64,000 nt of DNA from Methylovirgula sp. 4M-Z18 (GCF_037890675.1 NZ_CP149574.1:496001-560000), one strand, 5' to 3'. Counted from the first letter of the stretch, positions 45,120 through 54,947 are shown. Notes: a model not told the origin generated them from the letters alone. Translations and numbers: made by a program.

Positions 45120-45749
45120 ATGAATTATCTCGCGCATTTCGTGCTCGCCAATCCGCAAGGCCCCGCGCGCCTCGGCGCATTGATCGGCGATTTTCTTAAA
45201 GGCGACGTAACGGGGCTTTATGCCCGCGACATCGAGATCGAAATCATCCTGCACCGGCGCATCGACAGTTGGACCGACGGTCATACCTTTCCGCGCGCGA
45301 CAAAACGCCTGTTTCCCGAACCGCAGCGCCGCTTCGCGCCGATCCTGCTCGACATCTATTGGGATCACCTTTTGATCCGGCATTGGCCGTTGCTTGCGCA
45401 TACGCCGTTCGAGGAATTCGTGGACGAAACCTATGACTTGCTGTTGCGGCATCGGGCGCTTTTGCCGCACGGATTACGCGACAGCATCGGCGCAATGGTC
45501 AACGGCCGTTTCCTGCATTCCTGTCGGGATATGGAGGGCGTCGCGCGGTCCGTTGAGCGTCTCGCGCGCCGCTGGCGTTACGGTTCGAAATTGCTGGCAG
45601 CGGCACCGAACCTGCACGATTTGCCGGCGGACATCAGCGATGCGTTTCCCGCTTTCTTTACCGAACTCAAGGATTATGTCGCCATCGAGCGCGCGGCGCT
45701 GCAAAGCGCCAGGAGCCCGCGGCCCGAGATTCAAGCAAATTCCACTTGA
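45120..45749 (+). CDS. ACP phosphodiesterase-like protein (AcpH family)
   Basis: 209 aa. MNYLAHFVLANPQ, IGDFLKGDVTGLYARDIEIE and LHRRIDSWTDGH match AcpH, a metal-dependent hydrolase distantly related to HD domains that removes 4'-phosphopantetheine from acyl carrier protein in E. coli. The early His (NYLAH), Asp (IGDF) and HRRID residues are the presumed metal ligands. Its end overlaps the convergent nitrilase gene by 19 bases. Confidence 0.85.
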   Translation: MNYLAHFVLANPQGPARLGALIGDFLKGDVTGLYARDIEIEIILHRRIDSWTDGHTFPRATKRLFPEPQRRFAPILLDIYWDHLLIRHWPLLAHTPFEEFVDETYDLLLRHRALLPHGLRDSIGAMVNGRFLHSCRDMEGVARSVERLARRWRYGSKLLAAAPNLHDLPADISDAFPAFFTELKDYVAIERAALQSARSPRPEIQANST

Positions 45750-46552
45750 TGCTGCGCCACCGGGATCATTGCGCGCACCTTGCGCACGCGATCGAGATCG
45801 ATGCGGCCGGAAACGACACCCGTGCCGTCTGATGCACGCGCCACCACCAGGCCCCACGGATCGGCGATCAAGGAATGACCATAGGTTTGGCGCACTTCAT
45901 TGCCCTGCATGAATTGGCCCGTTTGCGCCGCGGCGCAGAAATAGGTTTCGGTTTCGATCGCACGGGCGCGGGCCAACACTTCCCAATGGTCCTTGCCCGT
46001 CTGCATGGTGAATGCGGCGGGCAGGGCGATCATGTCGGCGCCTTTGCGCGCGAGGGCCTGGAACAGGGCCGGAAAGCGGATGTCGTAGCAAATGGAGCAG
46101 CCTACGGTGACGCCTTCGCACTCATAGGTCACGACCGCGTCGCCGGGTTTGATCGTGGTACTTTCCTTATATTCCTGGCCGTCCGGCGTCGTGACATCGA
46201 ACATGTGGATCTTGCGATAACGCGCGATGTCCTCTCCGTTCCGGTTGAACACGACGGTCGTGTTGCTGATCCGGCTCTCGCCCGGAATCTTTTCCAGGAT
46301 CGAGCCGGCGTGAATGAATACGCCGTGCGTTTTCGCAAGTTTCTGCATCAGGCTGTAGGCGGGACCGCCGGGCAGCACTTCGGCGGCGGCGAATTTCTCC
46401 TCGCGCGAGCCGCCGAGAAAATCGAACACTTCAGGCAGGCAGATCCAATCGGGCCGCTCTTCCTGTACCGCCTTTTCGATGAGGGTCTTGGCCTGGGCCA
46501 GATTGGCGGTCTTGTCGTTGCCGGAGTTCATCTGGATGAGGGAGATTTTCAT
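45731..46552 (-). CDS. Nitrilase/omega-amidase superfamily carbon-nitrogen hydrolase
   Basis: 273 aa from the ATG at 46552 (MKISLIQMNS). The open frame runs on to 48280 only because it shadows soxB. The catalytic triad is Glu in CLPEVFDF, Lys in RYRKIHMFDV and Cys in GCSICYDIRFP, and the RYRKIHMFDV form is that of the Nit1/Nit2 branch. Members hydrolyse deaminated glutathione or alpha-keto acid omega-amides. Divergent from the sarcosine oxidase operon, 183 bases away. Confidence 0.9.
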   Translation of the reverse strand: MKISLIQMNSGNDKTANLAQAKTLIEKAVQEERPDWICLPEVFDFLGGSREEKFAAAEVLPGGPAYSLMQKLAKTHGVFIHAGSILEKIPGESRISNTTVVFNRNGEDIARYRKIHMFDVTTPDGQEYKESTTIKPGDAVVTYECEGVTVGCSICYDIRFPALFQALARKGADMIALPAAFTMQTGKDHWEVLARARAIETETYFCAAAQTGQFMQGNEVRQTYGHSLIADPWGLVVARASDGTGVVSGRIDLDRVRKVRAMIPVAQHQVEFA

Positions 46553-46735
46553 GCAATGGCTCGTTCGTTGCTGCGTTGAGGCATCATCGCATCGCTGCGG
46601 CGCGGCGTCCATGGCGCCGCAGCCATGCGAAAACCTCGACCGATGGGACAAAATATTAGATAGCGGGGCCGCTTGAGCCTGACACCCTTTGGGCCCTATC
46701 ATCACGCGAATAGAGCGTGAGCGGCGAGGGCTATT

Positions 46736-47986
46736 TTGCATTATTCGATATTTTCCGTGCTCAGTCAGGCCTTTAAGGGTCAGACCGGCTGGACTCCCGC
46801 GTGGCGCGACCCAGCTCCCAAGGCGGAATATGACTGTGTGATCGTCGGCGGCGGCGGCCATGGTCTGGCGACCGCCTATTATCTCGCCAAGAATCACGGG
46901 CTGACCAATATTGCGGTGCTGGAAAAGGGCTGGCTCGGCTCCGGCAATATCGGCCGCAACACCACGATCGTGCGCTCCAACTACGGTTTGCAGGGCAATA
47001 CGCCGTTCTACGAATGGTCGCTCAAACTCTGGGAAGGGCTGGAGCAGGATCTCAACTACAACGCAATGATGAGCCAGCGCGGTGTCCTGAATCTCGTGCA
47101 TTCGGACTCGCAGCGAGATGCGGCGATCCGGCGCGGCAACACGATGCGCATCAACGGCGTCGACGGCGAATATCTGACCGTTGATCAGATCAAGCCGATG
47201 CTGCCGTTCCTCAATTTCAACCATTTGCGCTTCCCCATTCAGGGCGGTTTGCTGCAGCGCCGGGGCGGCACCGCGCGGCACGATGCGGTCGCCTGGGGCT
47301 TTGCCCGCGCCGCGGACCAGCGCGGCGTCGATATCATTCAGAATTGCGAAGTCACCGGCATTCGCGTCGAGGAGGGCAAGGTCGTCGGCGTCGATACGGT
47401 CAGGGGCTTCATCAAGGCGAAAAAGGTCGCGCTGGCCACGGCCGGCAATTCGGGTCGTGTCGCCGCGCTCGCCGGGCTTAAATTGCCGATCGAAAGCCAT
47501 GCGCTGCAGGCATTTGTTTCCGAGGGGCTGAAGCCGTTCATTCCCAATGTCGTGACCTTCGGCGCCGGCCATTTCTACATCAGCCAGTCGGACAAAGGCG
47601 GCCTCGTGTTCGGTGCCGATATCGAGGGCTACAATTCCTATGCCCAGCGCGGCAATCTGCCGATCGTCGAGGATGTGCTCGAAGAAGGCGTGTCGATGAT
47701 TCCGGCCATGTCGCGGGTGCGGGTCCTGCGCTCCTGGGGCGGCGTGATGGATATGTCGATGGACGGTTCTCCCATCATCGGCAAGACACCGATCGGTGGC
47801 CTCTATCTCAACGGTGGCTGGTGCATCGGCGGCTTCAAGGCGACGCCGGGTTCGGGTTGGTGTTTCGCCCATACGATCGCCAATGACGAGCCGCATCCGC
47901 TCGTTGCGAAATATCGCCTCGACCGCTTCGCCACCGGCGACCTCATAGACGAACGCGGCGTCGGCGCCTTCGCTTACGCTCAATAG
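46736..47986 (+). CDS. soxB: Sarcosine oxidase subunit beta
   Basis: 416 aa with a TTG start, chosen because homologues begin at this level (YSxF...W.PAWR) and GAGGG precedes it. The FAD motif is VIVGGGGHGLATAYYL. RRGGTARHDAVAWGFA contains the His that anchors FMN in heterotetrameric sarcosine oxidase. It oxidises sarcosine to glycine, formaldehyde and peroxide; with tetrahydrofolate the one-carbon unit leaves as 5,10-methylene-THF. First gene of soxBDAG-purU. The rare start codon may lower its translation relative to the other subunits. Confidence 0.95.
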   Translation: MHYSIFSVLSQAFKGQTGWTPAWRDPAPKAEYDCVIVGGGGHGLATAYYLAKNHGLTNIAVLEKGWLGSGNIGRNTTIVRSNYGLQGNTPFYEWSLKLWEGLEQDLNYNAMMSQRGVLNLVHSDSQRDAAIRRGNTMRINGVDGEYLTVDQIKPMLPFLNFNHLRFPIQGGLLQRRGGTARHDAVAWGFARAADQRGVDIIQNCEVTGIRVEEGKVVGVDTVRGFIKAKKVALATAGNSGRVAALAGLKLPIESHALQAFVSEGLKPFIPNVVTFGAGHFYISQSDKGGLVFGADIEGYNSYAQRGNLPIVEDVLEEGVSMIPAMSRVRVLRSWGGVMDMSMDGSPIIGKTPIGGLYLNGGWCIGGFKATPGSGWCFAHTIANDEPHPLVAKYRLDRFATGDLIDERGVGAFAYAQ

Positions 47987-48001
47987 GTTAGGCCCAAATC
48001 C

Positions 48002-48268
48002 ATGCGGATCACTTGTCCTCATTGCGGCGCGCGCAGCCATCAGGAATTCACCTATTTCGGTGATGCCGATGTGGCGCGTCCGAATACAGCACTCGATGCG
48101 CCGCTCGACGGCGACGTGCTCGAAGACTGGATGAATTATGTGTACCTGCGCAAGAACAGCCCCGGCGAACATCGCGAATATTGGCTGCATTCGGCAGCAT
48201 GCCGCGCCCTTCTCGTCGTCACCCGCAACGTGACGACGCATGAGATTTTGAAGGTGGAAGCGGCATGA
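48002..48268 (+). CDS. soxD: Sarcosine oxidase subunit delta
   Basis: 88 aa, standard length. The N-terminal CPHCGARSHQEFTYFGDA and later CRALLVVTRNVTTHE supply the Cys/His ligands of the structural zinc in the delta subunit. It starts 15 bases after soxB. Confidence 0.95.
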   Translation: MRITCPHCGARSHQEFTYFGDADVARPNTALDAPLDGDVLEDWMNYVYLRKNSPGEHREYWLHSAACRALLVVTRNVTTHEILKVEAA

Positions 48269-48296
48269 GAAAAGCGACAAACCACGCCGCGCGAAT

Positions 48297-48443
48297 CCTT
48301 CTCCCAGAGGGAGAAGGTGGCGCGAAGCGACGGATGAGGGGACCCAGCTTCATCTTTAGCTGCATTCTTGCCGAGGCCAATCTCGCGAGGGTGTCCCCTC
48401 ATCCGTCACGCTTCGCGTGCCACCTTCTCCCTGTGGGAGAAGG
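48297..48443. repeat. Intergenic palindromic repeat inside the sox operon
   Basis: The left arm (48297-48343: CCTTCTCCCAGAGGGAGAAGG and the following CGAAGCGACGGATGAGGGG) is nearly complementary to the right arm (48393-48443). The arms also carry their own small hairpins at CTCCC/GGGAG. It fills most of the gap between soxD and soxA and would form a large mRNA structure. The form is typical of dispersed extragenic palindromes in Hyphomicrobiales. Confidence 0.85.
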
Positions 48444-48476
48444 GATGGCGCTCTCGTTTTCGTAAGGGACAGACGC

Positions 48477-51446
48477 ATGTCTCAGGTTTTCCGTCTCCCG
48501 CAGGGCGGTTTGATCGACCGCAATCAAACGCTGAATTTCACCTTCGACGGCCAGTCCTATCAGGGTTTTGCCGGCGATACGCTGGCCTCCGCCCTCCTTG
48601 CCAATGGCGTGTCGCTCGTCGGCCGCTCGTTCAAATACCACCGTCCGCGTGGCATTCTGTCGGCGGGGCCGGAAGAGCCCAATGCGCTCGTCGAATTGCG
48701 CGAAGGCGCGCGGCGCGAACCCAATACGCGTGCGACCGTCGCCGAATTGTTCGACGGCCTTGTGGCACAGAGCCAGAACCGCTGGCCGTCGCTGCGCTAT
48801 GATCTTCTGTCGGTCAATTCGCTACTCTCGCCGTTCCTCGGCGCGGGCTTCTACTATAAGACCTTCATGTGGCCGGCCTCCTTCTGGGAGAAGGTTTACG
48901 AGCCGCTGATCCGTCGCGCCGCCGGTCTCGGCAAGCCGCCGGAAGCGCCAGATCCCGACCAATATGAAAAGGCCCATGCCTTTTGCGACGTGCTGGTGAT
49001 CGGCGCGGGACCCGCCGGCCTCATGGCGGCGCTTGCCGCCGCGCGCACCGGCGCCCGCGTCATTCTGTGCGAAGAGGATTTCGCGCTTGGCGGCCGTCTC
49101 CTGTCCGAGACCCGGACCATCGACGGCAAGCCGGCGTTCGACTGGGTGCGTACAGTGGAAGCGGAACTCGCCGCGATGCCGGATGTGCGGATTTTCAAAC
49201 GCACCTGCGTCTTCGGCGTGTACGATCACGGCACCTATGGCGCGATCGAGCGGGTCAACGATCATGTCCTCGCGCCGCCGGAGCATGAGGTGCGGCAGCG
49301 CTCCTGGCGCATCGTTGCCAAACGAGCCGTCCTGGCGGCGGGCGCGATCGAGCGGCCACTGGTATTCGGCGACAATGACCGCCCCGGCGTCATGCTGGCG
49401 GGTGCGGCACGAACCTATCTGAACCGCTATGCCGTCAAGCCGGGTCGCGTCGCCGCTGTCTTCGCGAACAACGACGATGCCCTGCGCACCGTTGGCGATT
49501 TGCACGCAGCCGGCGTCGACGTTGCCGCCGTCATCGACCCGCGTGTCGATATGGTGCAGGGCCGTCTCGCGGCGGAAAAGGCCGGTGCGCGTTTCGTGCA
49601 GGGCGCCGTGACCCGGGCGACAGGCGGCCAGCGCGTGCAAGGCGTCGAGGTGCTCGGCGCCGATGGCCAGACAACCAGCATCGCTTGTGACTTCCTCGCC
49701 ATGTCCGGCGGTTGGAGCCCGAGCGTGCATCTCACCTCCCATCTCGGCGGCAAGCCGACTTGGAACGATGCGCTCGCGGCCTTCGTGCCGGGGAGCTTGC
49801 CGACCGGTTTGAGCGTCGCCGGTGCCGCCATGGGCGATTTCGCGCTTGCCGCTTGTTTCGCCGATGGCCTGCGCCTCGGCCAGGACGCCGCCAGCGCCGC
49901 CGGATTTGCGGCCAAGACGGTGGTCATTCCGGCGGTCGACGCGGAATCGACGGCGATCACGCCGGTGTGGCGGGTGAAAGGATCGAAGGGCAAAAGCTTC
50001 ATCGACTATCAGAACGACGTGACCGACAAGGACGTCGAAATCGCCAAGCGCGAGGGCTTTCGCGCCGTCGAGCATTTGAAGCGTTATACGACGCTCGGCA
50101 TGGCGACCGATCAGGGCAAGACCGCCAATGTCAACGGCCTCGCGATCATGGCCGAACTGACGCAAAAATCGATTCCGGAGACTGGCACGACCCGTTTTCG
50201 CTCTCCCTATACGCCGGTCGCGGCGGGGGCGCTGGCCGGCGGCCATCATGGCATGCACTACAAGCCCACGCGTTTGACGCCTTCGCATCGATGGGCGACG
50301 GAACTCGGCGCGGTCTTCGTCGAGGCGGGCTTATGGATGCGCGCGCAATATTTTCCGCAAGCCGGCGACAAGAGCTGGCTCGACGCCTGTATCCGCGAGA
50401 CCAAGGGCGTGCGCGAGCGTGTCGGCGTGTGCGACGTGTCGACGCTCGGCAAGATCGATATTCAGGGGCCTGATGCCGGCGTGTTTCTCGACCGGCTCTA
50501 CACCAACCAATTCTCGACGCTCGGGATCGGCAAGGTGCGTTATGGCTTAATGCTGCGTGAAGACGGGTTCGTCATGGACGACGGCACGACCGCGCGCTTT
50601 GGCCAGAACCGCTATTTCATGACGACCACCACCAACAATGCGGTGAAGGTCTTCCAGCACATGGATTTCTGCCATCAAGCTTTGTGGCCGGAGCTCGATG
50701 TGCACTTCGTTTCGGCCACTGAGCAATGGGCGCAATTCTCGATCGCCGGTCCGCATGCGCGCGATGTGCTGCGCGGCGTCGTCGATGCTGAGCACGACCT
50801 GTCCAACGAAGCTTTCCCCTATATGGCCTGCGGGGAAATGACGGCGCTCGGCGGCCTGCCGGCGCGCGTCTATCGCATCTCGTTCTCAGGCGAAATGGCC
50901 TATGAGATCGGCATGCCTGCGCGTTATGGCGATGCACTGATCCGCGCAATCATGGCGGCGGGCAAAGCCTATGGCATCACGCCCTATGGCATCGAAGCGC
51001 TGGTCGCGATGCGGATCGAGAAGGGGCATCTCGGCGGCGGCGAACTCGATGGCCGCACGACGGCGGCGGACCTCGGCCTCGGCAAGATGATGTCGAAGAA
51101 GAAGGATTTCATCGGCCGCGCACTCGCGGGGCGGACCGGCCTCACGCAAAATCGCCAGGTGTTCGTGGGCCTGAAGCCGGTCGATAAGCTGCAGACGGCC
51201 AGCGCCGGGGCGCATCTCTTTCCACGCACCGCCGCCACGGCGCCGGAGAACGACCAGGGCCATGTGACATCGGCCGGCTATTCGCCGTCGCTCGGCCAGT
51301 GGATCGCGCTCGGCCTCATCGCGCGCGGCACCGAGCGTTACGGCGAAATCGTGTTGGCGCATGACCCGATCCGCGGCCGCGACGTGCTGGTCGAGATCTG
51401 CTCACCCCACTTCCTCGATCCAGAAGGAACTTTGCTGCGTGTCTGA
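48477..51446 (+). CDS. soxA: Sarcosine oxidase subunit alpha
   Basis: 989 aa from the ATG at 48477 (MSQVFRLPQGG); the frame opens 20 codons earlier inside the repeat. The N-terminus is a 2Fe-2S-ferredoxin-like segment (FDGQSYQGFAGDTLASALLA), followed by an NAD-binding amine-oxidase domain (VLVIGAGPAGLMAALAAART) and a C-terminal GcvT-like folate-binding domain (about residues 600-980). It carries NAD, FMN contacts and the THF site where methylene-THF forms. The stop codon overlaps the GTG of soxG. Confidence 0.95.
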   Translation: MSQVFRLPQGGLIDRNQTLNFTFDGQSYQGFAGDTLASALLANGVSLVGRSFKYHRPRGILSAGPEEPNALVELREGARREPNTRATVAELFDGLVAQSQNRWPSLRYDLLSVNSLLSPFLGAGFYYKTFMWPASFWEKVYEPLIRRAAGLGKPPEAPDPDQYEKAHAFCDVLVIGAGPAGLMAALAAARTGARVILCEEDFALGGRLLSETRTIDGKPAFDWVRTVEAELAAMPDVRIFKRTCVFGVYDHGTYGAIERVNDHVLAPPEHEVRQRSWRIVAKRAVLAAGAIERPLVFGDNDRPGVMLAGAARTYLNRYAVKPGRVAAVFANNDDALRTVGDLHAAGVDVAAVIDPRVDMVQGRLAAEKAGARFVQGAVTRATGGQRVQGVEVLGADGQTTSIACDFLAMSGGWSPSVHLTSHLGGKPTWNDALAAFVPGSLPTGLSVAGAAMGDFALAACFADGLRLGQDAASAAGFAAKTVVIPAVDAESTAITPVWRVKGSKGKSFIDYQNDVTDKDVEIAKREGFRAVEHLKRYTTLGMATDQGKTANVNGLAIMAELTQKSIPETGTTRFRSPYTPVAAGALAGGHHGMHYKPTRLTPSHRWATELGAVFVEAGLWMRAQYFPQAGDKSWLDACIRETKGVRERVGVCDVSTLGKIDIQGPDAGVFLDRLYTNQFSTLGIGKVRYGLMLREDGFVMDDGTTARFGQNRYFMTTTTNNAVKVFQHMDFCHQALWPELDVHFVSATEQWAQFSIAGPHARDVLRGVVDAEHDLSNEAFPYMACGEMTALGGLPARVYRISFSGEMAYEIGMPARYGDALIRAIMAAGKAYGITPYGIEALVAMRIEKGHLGGGELDGRTTAADLGLGKMMSKKKDFIGRALAGRTGLTQNRQVFVGLKPVDKLQTASAGAHLFPRTAATAPENDQGHVTSAGYSPSLGQWIALGLIARGTERYGEIVLAHDPIRGRDVLVEICSPHFLDPEGTLLRV

Positions 51447-52050
51447 GATGGTCAAGGAGCGCTCGGCGCTGGCCCTGGAACTGCGCCCTGGAACGTTCGG
51501 TAAAGCGGCCGCCGAACCGGGCCTCATTGCGGTGGAAATTACCGGCGTCTCGCTCGCGAGCGTCCTTGCCTTCAAGGGCAGGGAGCCGGACGTGGCCGCG
51601 CTGGTGCGCGAGAAACTGGGACTGGATCTGCCGCAGGCGGGCAAGTTCGTCACCGATGGCGCGGTCAGCATCAGTTGGACTGGGCCGGGCCAATGGCTCG
51701 TCGCCATCGCTGATATGCCCGCCGGCCGGATCGAGGGGCATCTTGGATTCCTGAGCGGCGTCGCGGCGCTGAGCGAGCAGAGTGACGCGCGGGGTATGGT
51801 CCAGCTTTCCGGCCCCCGGGTGCGGGACGTGCTGGCCAAGGGCGTGATGCTCGACCTGCATCCGCGCGCCTTTCAAACCGGCGATGTGGCCCAGACCCCG
51901 ATCGGCGGCATTGGCGTGCAAATCGCCCAGATCGACGACGCGCCAACCTACGAAATCTCCTTCGCCCGGTCCTTTGCCGGCTCTATTGTGCACTGGTTAG
52001 CCGAATCTGCGTCGGAATTTGGATATCGCGTCGATCCGGCCCGGGGTTAA
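51439..52050 (+). CDS. soxG: Sarcosine oxidase subunit gamma
   Basis: 203 aa from the GTG at 51439, with AAGGA 10 bases upstream; an ATG three codons later is possible but lies far from that site. It is a short GcvT-like protein ([39 protein letters not shown]) that completes the alpha-beta-gamma-delta enzyme. Overlaps soxA by 8 bases. Confidence 0.92.
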   Translation: MSEMVKERSALALELRPGTFGKAAAEPGLIAVEITGVSLASVLAFKGREPDVAALVREKLGLDLPQAGKFVTDGAVSISWTGPGQWLVAIADMPAGRIEGHLGFLSGVAALSEQSDARGMVQLSGPRVRDVLAKGVMLDLHPRAFQTGDVAQTPIGGIGVQIAQIDDAPTYEISFARSFAGSIVHWLAESASEFGYRVDPARG

Positions 52051-52097
52051 TTTCACACAGGCCTCAAGTTCCACACGTCGCAACCGCGAGAAGGTTC

Positions 52098-52958
52098 ATG
52101 TCAACTGAACAGAATATTTTGACGCTCTCCTGCCCGAACCGCCCCGGCATCGTCTCCGCGGTTTCGACCCATTTGTTCCAGCATGGCTGCAACATTCAGG
52201 ACGCCCAGCAATTCGACGACCCGGAGACGGATTCCTTCTTCATGCGGGTCGTCTTCAACGCGGTGGGCGACGACAACCTGAAGCAGGTGAAGGGCGATTT
52301 CGGCGCCATCGCCGATGAGCTGAAAATGAAATGGACGATGCGTCCGCGCGCGCAGAAGAAACGGGTGATGATCCTCGTTTCGAAATTCGACCATTGCCTC
52401 GTCGATATTCTGTACCGCTGGCGCCTCGGCGAGCTGCCGATGGATATCACCGCCATCGTTTCGAACTATCCGCGCGAGCAGCACCCGCAGCTCGACACGA
52501 TGGGGCTGCCCTACCATCACCTGCCCATCACCAAGCAGACCAAGATGGAGCAGGAAGCGCAGATCTGGGATCTCATCCAGTCGACCAAAAGCGATCTGAT
52601 CGTGCTGGCCCGCTACATGCAAATTCTGTCCGACGGTTTTTCGGCCAAGCTCAATGGCCGGTGCATCAACATCCACCACTCGTTCCTGCCGGGTTTCAAG
52701 GGCGCAAGTCCCTATACCCAGGCGCATACGCGCGGCGTGAAGCTGATCGGCGCGACGGCGCATTATGTGACCGGCGATCTCGATGAAGGTCCGATCATCG
52801 AACAAGACGTCGAGCGCATCAGCCACCGCGACACGCCCGACGATCTCGTGCGCAAGGGCCGCGACATCGAGCGGCGCGTGCTCTCGCGCGCCATTGCCCA
52901 CCACCTGGAAGATCGCGTGCTGATGAACGGCCGCAAGACGGTGGTATTTGCGGGGTAG
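52098..52958 (+). CDS. purU: Formyltetrahydrofolate deformylase
   Basis: 286 aa. The N-terminal ACT domain ([20 protein letters not shown]) is followed by a formyltransferase-like hydrolase with [17 protein letters not shown], catalytic His in NIHHS and Asp in TGDLDEGPI. It converts 10-formyl-THF to formate and THF. After sarcosine oxidase it regenerates THF from the one-carbon units released, which explains its place at the end of the sox operon. Confidence 0.96.
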   Translation: MSTEQNILTLSCPNRPGIVSAVSTHLFQHGCNIQDAQQFDDPETDSFFMRVVFNAVGDDNLKQVKGDFGAIADELKMKWTMRPRAQKKRVMILVSKFDHCLVDILYRWRLGELPMDITAIVSNYPREQHPQLDTMGLPYHHLPITKQTKMEQEAQIWDLIQSTKSDLIVLARYMQILSDGFSAKLNGRCINIHHSFLPGFKGASPYTQAHTRGVKLIGATAHYVTGDLDEGPIIEQDVERISHRDTPDDLVRKGRDIERRVLSRAIAHHLEDRVLMNGRKTVVFAG

Positions 52959-52963
52959 TACCC

Positions 52964-53097
52964 CGTCATTGCGAGCGAAGCGAAGCAATCCATCTCCCAA
53001 CCTGAATTGCTTTTCGCTCCTCGCAGCGGCCTGATAGCTGAAACACCTTCACGGGAGGGAGATGGATTGCGTCGTCGCTTTGCTCCTCGCAATGACG
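52964..53097. repeat. Extragenic palindrome between purU and ubiH-type gene
   Basis: The left arm (52964-52997: CGTCATTGCGAGCGAAGCG then AAGCAATCCATCTCC) and the right arm (53057-53097: GGGAGATGGATTGCGTC then CTCCTCGCAATGACG) are inverted near-repeats. The CGTCATTGCGAGCGAAGC unit is a widespread dispersed element. It may end both convergent transcripts. Confidence 0.85.
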
Positions 53098-53110
53098 GAA
53101 TGACGTCTCT

Positions 53111-54346
53111 TTAAATCATCTCGCCTTGAAAGAGCTTCGGCGCGGCCCCCGTGAGGCCCGCCGCTTCCTTGATGAAAAAATCTTTCAGCGGCGGCATGCG
53201 GTCGACGAGGCCGAGGCCGAGATCGCGCACGAGCCGCAGCGGCGCGATGTCGTTAGAGAACAGGCGATTCAACGCATCCATGGTCATGCCGTTGACCAGC
53301 GTGTCGAAGCGGCGGGCCTGCTGATAGGTTTGCAGCACCGCTTCGTCGCCCGGGTCGAGGCCGAGATGCACCTGTGCCGCAATCGCTTCCGCCAGAATCG
53401 CGACATCGCGCAACCCGAGATTGATGCCTTGCCCGGCGAGCGGATGGACGACATGTGCCGCATCGCCGATCAGGGCGAGACGCTTGGCGATGAACTTGCG
53501 CGCCATTTTCGATTCCAGCGGCCACGCGCGGGGTTGGTCGATCACTTCAATCTCACCGAGCCGCAGGCCGAACCGCTGTTCGAGTTCGCCATGAAAGCCC
53601 GCTTTGTCGAGGCGGACCAGAGCGTCGGCATCGGCGCTGCTTTCCGTCCACACGATGGAAGATAAGAGGCCGCGGCCCGCTTCGTCCTTCAAGGGCAGGA
53701 TCGCGAAGGGACCGGCGGGGAGAAAATGTTCTTCCGCCCGGCCCTCATGGTCGCGCTCATGGCGGATCGTCGCGACGATACCGGATTGGTGGTGGTCCCA
53801 GCCGATCGTCGTGATGGCGGCGGCGTCGCGCAATTTCGAGCGGGCGCCATCGGCTGCCACGACGAGACGCGCTTTGGCCTCCGTTCCGGCCGCGTCGCGG
53901 ACACAGGCGAAAGCACCACGCGCTTCATAGGCGACACAGGCCCGGGCATTCGTCTCGACGCCAAGCGCGGCGCAGGCCTCGCTCAGGGCAGCAACGAGGT
54001 CGTCATTGTAGATCATGTGCGCGAAGGGCTCGCCGGGCGTCAGTTCGCCGCCGAAATTGAGATAGACCGGCCGTACCGGATCCTCGGTGCGCGAGTCGGT
54101 GACGATCATGTCCATGATCGGCTGCGCGCGATGTTCGATCGTCTGCCAGACGCCAAGGTCCTGCAGCATCCGCCGCGGGCCGGCCGCGATGGCGGAGGCG
54201 CGCCCGCTATATTTGCGCGGCGCATTGACGCCCGGATCGCAGACCAGCACCGAGAGCGCAGCGCCGAAATTCCGTTTCAGCACCGCGGCGAGGCTCAAGC
54301 CCGCCATGCCGCCGCCGGAAATCAGAATATCGTGCATCTCAGGCAT
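53111..54346 (-). CDS. UbiH/UbiF-family FAD-dependent hydroxylase
   Basis: 411 aa from the ATG at 54346, preceded by GAGG. The FAD-binding GGGMAGLSLA opens the protein, and GDAAHVVHPLAGQGINLGLRDV is the second FAD/ribityl motif of ubiquinone hydroxylases. It probably hydroxylates the ubiquinone ring; the exact ring position (UbiH, UbiF or UbiL role) cannot be assigned from sequence alone. Convergent with purU. Confidence 0.9.
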   Translation of the reverse strand: MPEMHDILISGGGMAGLSLAAVLKRNFGAALSVLVCDPGVNAPRKYSGRASAIAAGPRRMLQDLGVWQTIEHRAQPIMDMIVTDSRTEDPVRPVYLNFGGELTPGEPFAHMIYNDDLVAALSEACAALGVETNARACVAYEARGAFACVRDAAGTEAKARLVVAADGARSKLRDAAAITTIGWDHHQSGIVATIRHERDHEGRAEEHFLPAGPFAILPLKDEAGRGLLSSIVWTESSADADALVRLDKAGFHGELEQRFGLRLGEIEVIDQPRAWPLESKMARKFIAKRLALIGDAAHVVHPLAGQGINLGLRDVAILAEAIAAQVHLGLDPGDEAVLQTYQQARRFDTLVNGMTMDALNRLFSNDIAPLRLVRDLGLGLVDRMPPLKDFFIKEAAGLTGAAPKLFQGEMI

Positions 54347-54378
54347 GGTTCGCCTCATCTCGTTGTCAGGTTCGCTTC

Positions 54379-54480
54379 TAGAGCATTTTGCGTTCTTTCA
54401 GAATCGCAAAATGCTCTACTTCTTTGTTTTGTCGCATTTTCTTAATCGAAAACTCGTGCAACTTTTCTGGAAAATGCTCC
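54379..54480. repeat. AT-rich palindromic intergenic repeat
   Basis: TAGAGCATTTTGCG (54379-54392) and CGCAAAATGCTCTA (54405-54418) are exact inverted arms. A further GGAAAATGCTC copy ends at 54479. It matches in style the GAGCATTTT repeat seen between genes in many Hyphomicrobiales. No gene lies in 54347-54575. Confidence 0.8.
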
Positions 54481-54575
54481 GAGCCAACATCGGCCGCTGC
54501 GCCAGCGAGGCTCCTGACATCTCATGACATTTGCCGGGATTATACCGGGTCTGGTTCCGACGAACGGAGATCACC

Positions 54576-54947
54576 ATGCCAGACCTTAGCTATGTTTTGC
54601 TCTATGTCGACAATCCAGCGGCGAGCGCCGCCTTTTATGGCGACCTGCTCGGCCAGCAACCTGTTGAGCTCTCTCCGACATTTGCGCTGTTCGTCATCAA
54701 GCCGGGCTTGAAGCTCGGTCTGTGGTCGCGCCACACGGTCGAGCCGGCCGCCGCCGGCGCGCGGGGCGGCGCTGTCGAGCTTGCCCTGACGGTCGAGGAC
54801 CGGGCCGCGGTCGATGCGACATATGCCGAGTGGAAAAAGCGCGGCCTGCCGATTCTGCAGGAGCCCGAACTGATGGATTTCGGCTATACGTTCACGGCGG
54901 CCGATCCGGACGGCCACCGCCTGCGCGTGTTCGTGCTGATTGGTTGA
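54576..54947 (+). CDS. VOC (glyoxalase/bleomycin-resistance fold) protein
   Basis: 123 aa from the ATG at 54576, with CGGAGA upstream. The beta-alpha-beta repeats are clear: YVLLYVDNPAASAAFYGDLL and YTFTAADPDGHRLRVFVL. Canonical metal ligands are only partly present (His of glyoxalase I is Val/Leu near the start), so an enzymatic role is uncertain. It could be a binding or resistance protein. Confidence 0.85.
   Translation: MPDLSYVLLYVDNPAASAAFYGDLLGQQPVELSPTFALFVIKPGLKLGLWSRHTVEPAAAGARGGAVELALTVEDRAAVDATYAEWKKRGLPILQEPELMDFGYTFTAADPDGHRLRVFVLIG

Noticed and set aside
46553-48280. N-terminal two thirds of an 849-codon minus-strand frame
   Set aside because: It lies antisense to soxB and soxD. 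Only the part below 46552 is a real protein (nitrilase family).
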